A stretch of DNA of 64,000 nucleotides, from NCBI RefSeq assembly GCF_030689305.1, contig NZ_JAUYVM010000021.1, forward strand, positions 24,853-88,852, in the 5' to 3' direction. Below, one piece after another: positions 61,125 through 64,000 of this stretch. Numbering within the stretch: position 1 is the stretch's first letter; each line of letters begins with the position of its first letter. This stretch comes from Vibrio penaeicida. GTDB lineage: Bacteria; Pseudomonadota; Gammaproteobacteria; Enterobacterales; Vibrionaceae. Made by a program: the position numbers and the translations under genes. The notes below the pieces were generated by a model, which saw only the letters and a program-made list of their open reading frames with translations, did no database searches and had not been told where the DNA came from.

Positions 61125-61351
61125 TTTATAATGTCAACGCTCAATTGGAGAGTGCTCGCAAATCCTCCAACTAAATTAAGAGTGTTGAATGTGCAATAAC
61201 ATACTGAATATTATTCATAATGTTACCAAAATCAAACTAAGCGAACGTAATATAAAGCGCCATTAGAGCTTTTGTTCCAAATAATGTTAGATTTGTCATT
61301 CTGCTCAATTCGCAGCGAAAAAAACGTAACTTAGGAATAAATCGATTCAGT

Positions 61352-62602
61352 GTGGCCAGTATAAAAATTACGGTCGATCGTATTCAGCCAGGTCTTCATG
61401 TCAGACTGCCTGTGAATTGGAAAGATCACCCGTTTCTTCTCAATAGCTTTAAGATCAAATCCCAAGACCAGGTGGACATCATTCGTCACTTGGGGATTAA
61501 GCACGTCTATATCAATCCACTTCAAAGTGATTCTGAACCATTACCTGCAAACGAAAGCTCAGACAACGTAGAGCAAGAAAGTGAACTTGAGCTAGCCAAG
61601 AAAAAAATGTGGGAAGAAAAACAAGCTCGAATTGAAAAGCTAAACGCCTACCGCAGGCGTGTAAGTAAATGCGAGAAAGAATTCGAACGTTCCTTATCAC
61701 AACTTCGATCTGTGATGAGTAAAATCCGCAATCGACCAGCTGATGCTGTTAATGAAGCTACCATTATGGTGGACGAAATTGTCGACAAACTATTGGCGGA
61801 TAACAACGTTACACTGCATCTAATGAGTGGGAAGAGTAAATTCCAGGATATTTATTTTCATTCATTGAACGTTGCAGTTATTGCAATGATGATCAGTAAA
61901 AGCAAAGGATTCAAAGCCGAGCAAATCAAAGAAATTGCATTTGGTGCCCTGTTCCACGATATGGGTAAAGTGCGAGTGCCATCTGCAATAATCAATAAGA
62001 AAACCAAATTGTTGGCACCGGAAGTGAATTATCTGAAGCTCCACACTAAGTATGGTCTGGAAATAGCAGAAAAAATTGAAGAATTCCCTTCGAGTGCCAA
62101 ACGCATCATTACTCAACACCATGAGTGTGTCGATGGTAGTGGTTATCCGGAGGGATTAAAGGGTGATCAAATTGATGCGTATGCGCAGATAGTAGCACTT
62201 GCTAATGCCTATGATAATTTATGTCACCCAAGAATAGAGGCAGAGCAGAAGATTCCATTCAGTGCGCTGTCTCATCTCTATAAGAAATGTAAACATCTAT
62301 ATAATAATGAAAACCTGAACATTCTCATCAAATTTATGGGAGTGTATCCACCAGGAACCGTCGTCCAGTTGTCTAATGAAATGGTAGGGTTGGTCATTTC
62401 TGTTAACGCCCAGAATATTCTATACCCGAACGTATTACTTTATGATTCTAACGTGCCTCGAAATCAGGCGCCTATCCTTGATCTTGCAGATAGCGATCTG
62501 AAAATTGTTTCTGCTATTTTGCCGAACAAGCTTCCAGACAAGGTTAGGGAATACTTAAATCCAAGGACTCGGATATCTTATTACTTTGAGAGTGACGCGT
62601 GA
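61352..62602 (+). CDS. HD-GYP c-di-GMP phosphodiesterase with DUF3391 N-terminus
   Basis: A 416-aa protein starting at GTG 61352. The N-terminal DUF3391 part begins ITVDRIQPGLHVRLPVNWKD. The HD-GYP domain (about 155-340) has its HD pair ALFHDMGKVRVPSAI and the HHExxDGSGYP element (ITQHHECVDGSGYPEGLKG), so catalytic residues are intact and it should hydrolyse c-di-GMP. It lies beside an HDOD gene, suggesting a shared signalling role. Full-length; weak Shine-Dalgarno. Confidence 0.88.
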   Translation: MASIKITVDRIQPGLHVRLPVNWKDHPFLLNSFKIKSQDQVDIIRHLGIKHVYINPLQSDSEPLPANESSDNVEQESELELAKKKMWEEKQARIEKLNAYRRRVSKCEKEFERSLSQLRSVMSKIRNRPADAVNEATIMVDEIVDKLLADNNVTLHLMSGKSKFQDIYFHSLNVAVIAMMISKSKGFKAEQIKEIAFGALFHDMGKVRVPSAIINKKTKLLAPEVNYLKLHTKYGLEIAEKIEEFPSSAKRIITQHHECVDGSGYPEGLKGDQIDAYAQIVALANAYDNLCHPRIEAEQKIPFSALSHLYKKCKHLYNNENLNILIKFMGVYPPGTVVQLSNEMVGLVISVNAQNILYPNVLLYDSNVPRNQAPILDLADSDLKIVSAILPNKLPDKVREYLNPRTRISYYFESDA

Positions 62603-62792
62603 TGTCTTCTCAAAATGGCTACAAAATGGATGTATTGTAGTCACTAGTTTGTCATGTGTTTGACTTCAACCTTAGTTTTAAATGCAGACACTTGGCAAAC
62701 GAAAGATGCTCTGATTTTATAACCATCTATATAGATGCTTGGATTCATAACAACGAGACGTTGTGGAATCCTTTGTACATTGGAGTGTAACT

Positions 62793-63593
62793 ATGCAGTC
62801 AACGACACAAACAGCAAAGCCAGAATACTTGCTCATGGCTTTGCGACAAACAATAAAAGATGAAGGCATTACCTACAATACTTTGGCGCAGCAGCTTGGT
62901 GTGCCACTTTCATCTCTAAAAAGACATCTTCACAATTCTTCTATTCCCTTAGAAAAGTTACTGACCTACTGCGTAGGGGCTGGTATCAACCTTTCTGAAC
63001 TTCACCAAGTCGCGCTTAAACTGCAATTCAAGAACGAGAACTTCTTCAACGAGATTCAAGATGACGTATTTTTTGAATTTCCTCAGCTATACGACTTCTA
63101 CCGTGAACTTCGTCATAGAGAAAATGAGCTGCATCTTATGCAGGAAGAATACGGGCTGGATGATGCCTGTACCTATCTTTATTTGAGAGCGTTAGAAATC
63201 CTAGGTTTGATTCAGTTAGGTGAAAGCAACCGTTTCTCCTTTATTGGTCCTTATCATTATCAAATGTCCAGCACCTCAAAGCTGGGGGTGCAGTATCTAA
63301 AAAGTTTGAAGCAGCAGGCGCTTGAAGCTAAAGACGCTGCGAAAGTGATATGTGGGCGAATGTATTTATCAGATGAACAGCTTGAAGCCATCGAAACTAA
63401 GTTAAATGAAGAGATTCTTCGGACACATAATGAAAACATGGAACATGGAAGAACCGAACCTCAACATTTACGCAATATGATGTTCTTCGAAACGAAGTAT
63501 AAGAAGGTACTTTTTTCTGATGGAGTTGGTCCTTTACCTAATGATGTACTCAATCGGGTCAAAAATATGATCAGTGAAGACGGAAATCTTTGA
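62793..63593 (+). CDS. HTH (Xre-type) regulator
   Basis: A 266-aa protein starting at ATG 62793 (TTGGAGTG upstream). The N-terminus (YNTLAQQLGVPLSSLKRHLHN) is a helix-turn-helix, followed by a long helical C-terminal domain of unknown function (FEFPQLYDFYRELRHRENELHLMQ). Probably a DNA-binding regulator; its targets are unknown. It is adjacent to the rRNA operon promoter. Confidence 0.78.
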   Translation: MQSTTQTAKPEYLLMALRQTIKDEGITYNTLAQQLGVPLSSLKRHLHNSSIPLEKLLTYCVGAGINLSELHQVALKLQFKNENFFNEIQDDVFFEFPQLYDFYRELRHRENELHLMQEEYGLDDACTYLYLRALEILGLIQLGESNRFSFIGPYHYQMSSTSKLGVQYLKSLKQQALEAKDAAKVICGRMYLSDEQLEAIETKLNEEILRTHNENMEHGRTEPQHLRNMMFFETKYKKVLFSDGVGPLPNDVLNRVKNMISEDGNL

Positions 63594-63703
63594 TTTATCC
63601 ACAGGGAAGTGTGGGTAAATTGTGTGAATAAAGGGGGTAAAACTGGATTCGTATAAAAGTTGTTCGTACGGCTCTTTTTTTCCAAAAAAATGTCTTTTTA
63701 GTA

Positions 63704-63731
63704 TTGCCAACTTCAAATAACTCCCTATAAT
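63704..63731 (+). promoter_or_regulatory. rRNA operon promoter P1
   Basis: TTGCCA (63704-63709) and TATAAT (63726-63731) with a 16-base spacer. A GC-rich discriminator (GCCGCCTC) follows, typical of stringently controlled rRNA promoters. Confidence 0.8.
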
Positions 63732-63854
63732 GCCGCCTCACTGACACGGCAGACGCCACAAGGCTTCAGAGTTAAATGTCAGTTAGGCTTCTAGCACAAA
63801 AATAGATAATTTGTTTCTCCTTTGAAAAAAGGGAAATTAAAAAAGAAAAAGTGT

Positions 63855-63882
63855 TTGACACTGATAATTATCTCGCTAGAAT
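63855..63882 (+). promoter_or_regulatory. rRNA operon promoter P2
   Basis: TTGACA (63855-63860) and TAGAAT (63877-63882), 16-base spacer, again with a GC-rich discriminator (GACCGCCTC). Confidence 0.8.
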
Positions 63883-64000
63883 GACCGCCTCTTCGCAAGG
63901 AAGCTTAGCGACTTACGAAGAAAGCTCTTTAACAATATAGACCTATCAATCTGTGTGGGCACTCGTTGATGATAATCCAAATAGTTTCTTCGGAAACAAT
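63883..64000 (+). promoter_or_regulatory. rRNA operon 5' leader with boxA
   Basis: GCTCTTTAACAATATAGACC (about 63924-63943) includes the boxA antitermination element and is typical of Vibrio 16S leaders. The 16S gene itself lies beyond the window edge. Confidence 0.8.

Noticed and set aside
1..64000. CRISPR array
   Set aside because: No regularly spaced direct repeats or cas genes were seen; the only tandem repeat is the short one inside the 31360 gene.

Overview
The window looks like a piece of a Vibrio chromosome, probably the larger one, from Vibrio or a close relative in the Vibrionaceae. This rests on the block tamA-tamB-ytfP / ppa / fbp / mpl / ubiX / riboswitch-thiBPQ / cellobiose-type PTS, on Vibrio-style dispersed intergenic repeats, and on a tandem-promoter rRNA leader running off the right edge. 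No database could be searched; family names come from recognising motifs in the translations.

Region 1 (1-10 kb) is metabolic and accessory: a periplasmic amino-acid-binding protein, a Fur-box gene of unknown function, a PAS-cupin-GMC oxidoreductase operon, a TetR regulator divergent from a secreted MRJP/yellow-type protein with two matching palindromes between them, and a large secreted GH20 hexosaminidase with three LamG modules. About 0.9 kb of AT-rich DNA follows.

Region 2 (11-24.4 kb) is a mosaic accessory region. A 2 kb insert (outer-membrane barrel, holin-like protein, coiled-coil membrane protein) is bounded by a 40-bp direct repeat made from the 5' end of a cobalamin-binding-protein gene. 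After it come two DUF2589 proteins with a small partner, an IS4-family element inserted in a decayed REP-associated (Y1) transposase, three adjacent unrecognised genes, a reverse-transcriptase remnant, a glycosyltransferase-like gene, a GNAT acetyltransferase, a MITE and a nested inverted repeat.

Region 3 (24.4-29.4 kb) is the most striking find. Four minus-strand genes, each joined to the next by a 4-base ATGA overlap, encode a histidine-decarboxylase-like PLP enzyme, a pentameric ligand-gated ion channel, a Cache-domain membrane sensor with no recognised output domain, and an MFS transporter. The set reads as a make/sense/export system for a small amine.

Region 4 (29.6-36.1 kb) is a mostly minus-strand cluster of poorly known genes: an N-acetylmuramidase, a lamin-tail-domain protein, a membrane protein, a lipoprotein, a small helical protein, a disordered repeat protein, a receiver-like protein and an unknown. 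It may act on the cell envelope.

Region 5 (36.3-64 kb) is mostly core genome: an FG-GAP lipoprotein, TamA/TamB, YtfP, inorganic pyrophosphatase, fructose-1,6-bisphosphatase, Mpl, UbiX, a TPP-riboswitch-controlled thiamine ABC transporter, a YjfI-like protein, a chitobiose/cellobiose PTS operon with its LacI regulator, an HDOD protein, an HD-GYP phosphodiesterase, an HTH regulator, and the promoters and leader of an rRNA operon.
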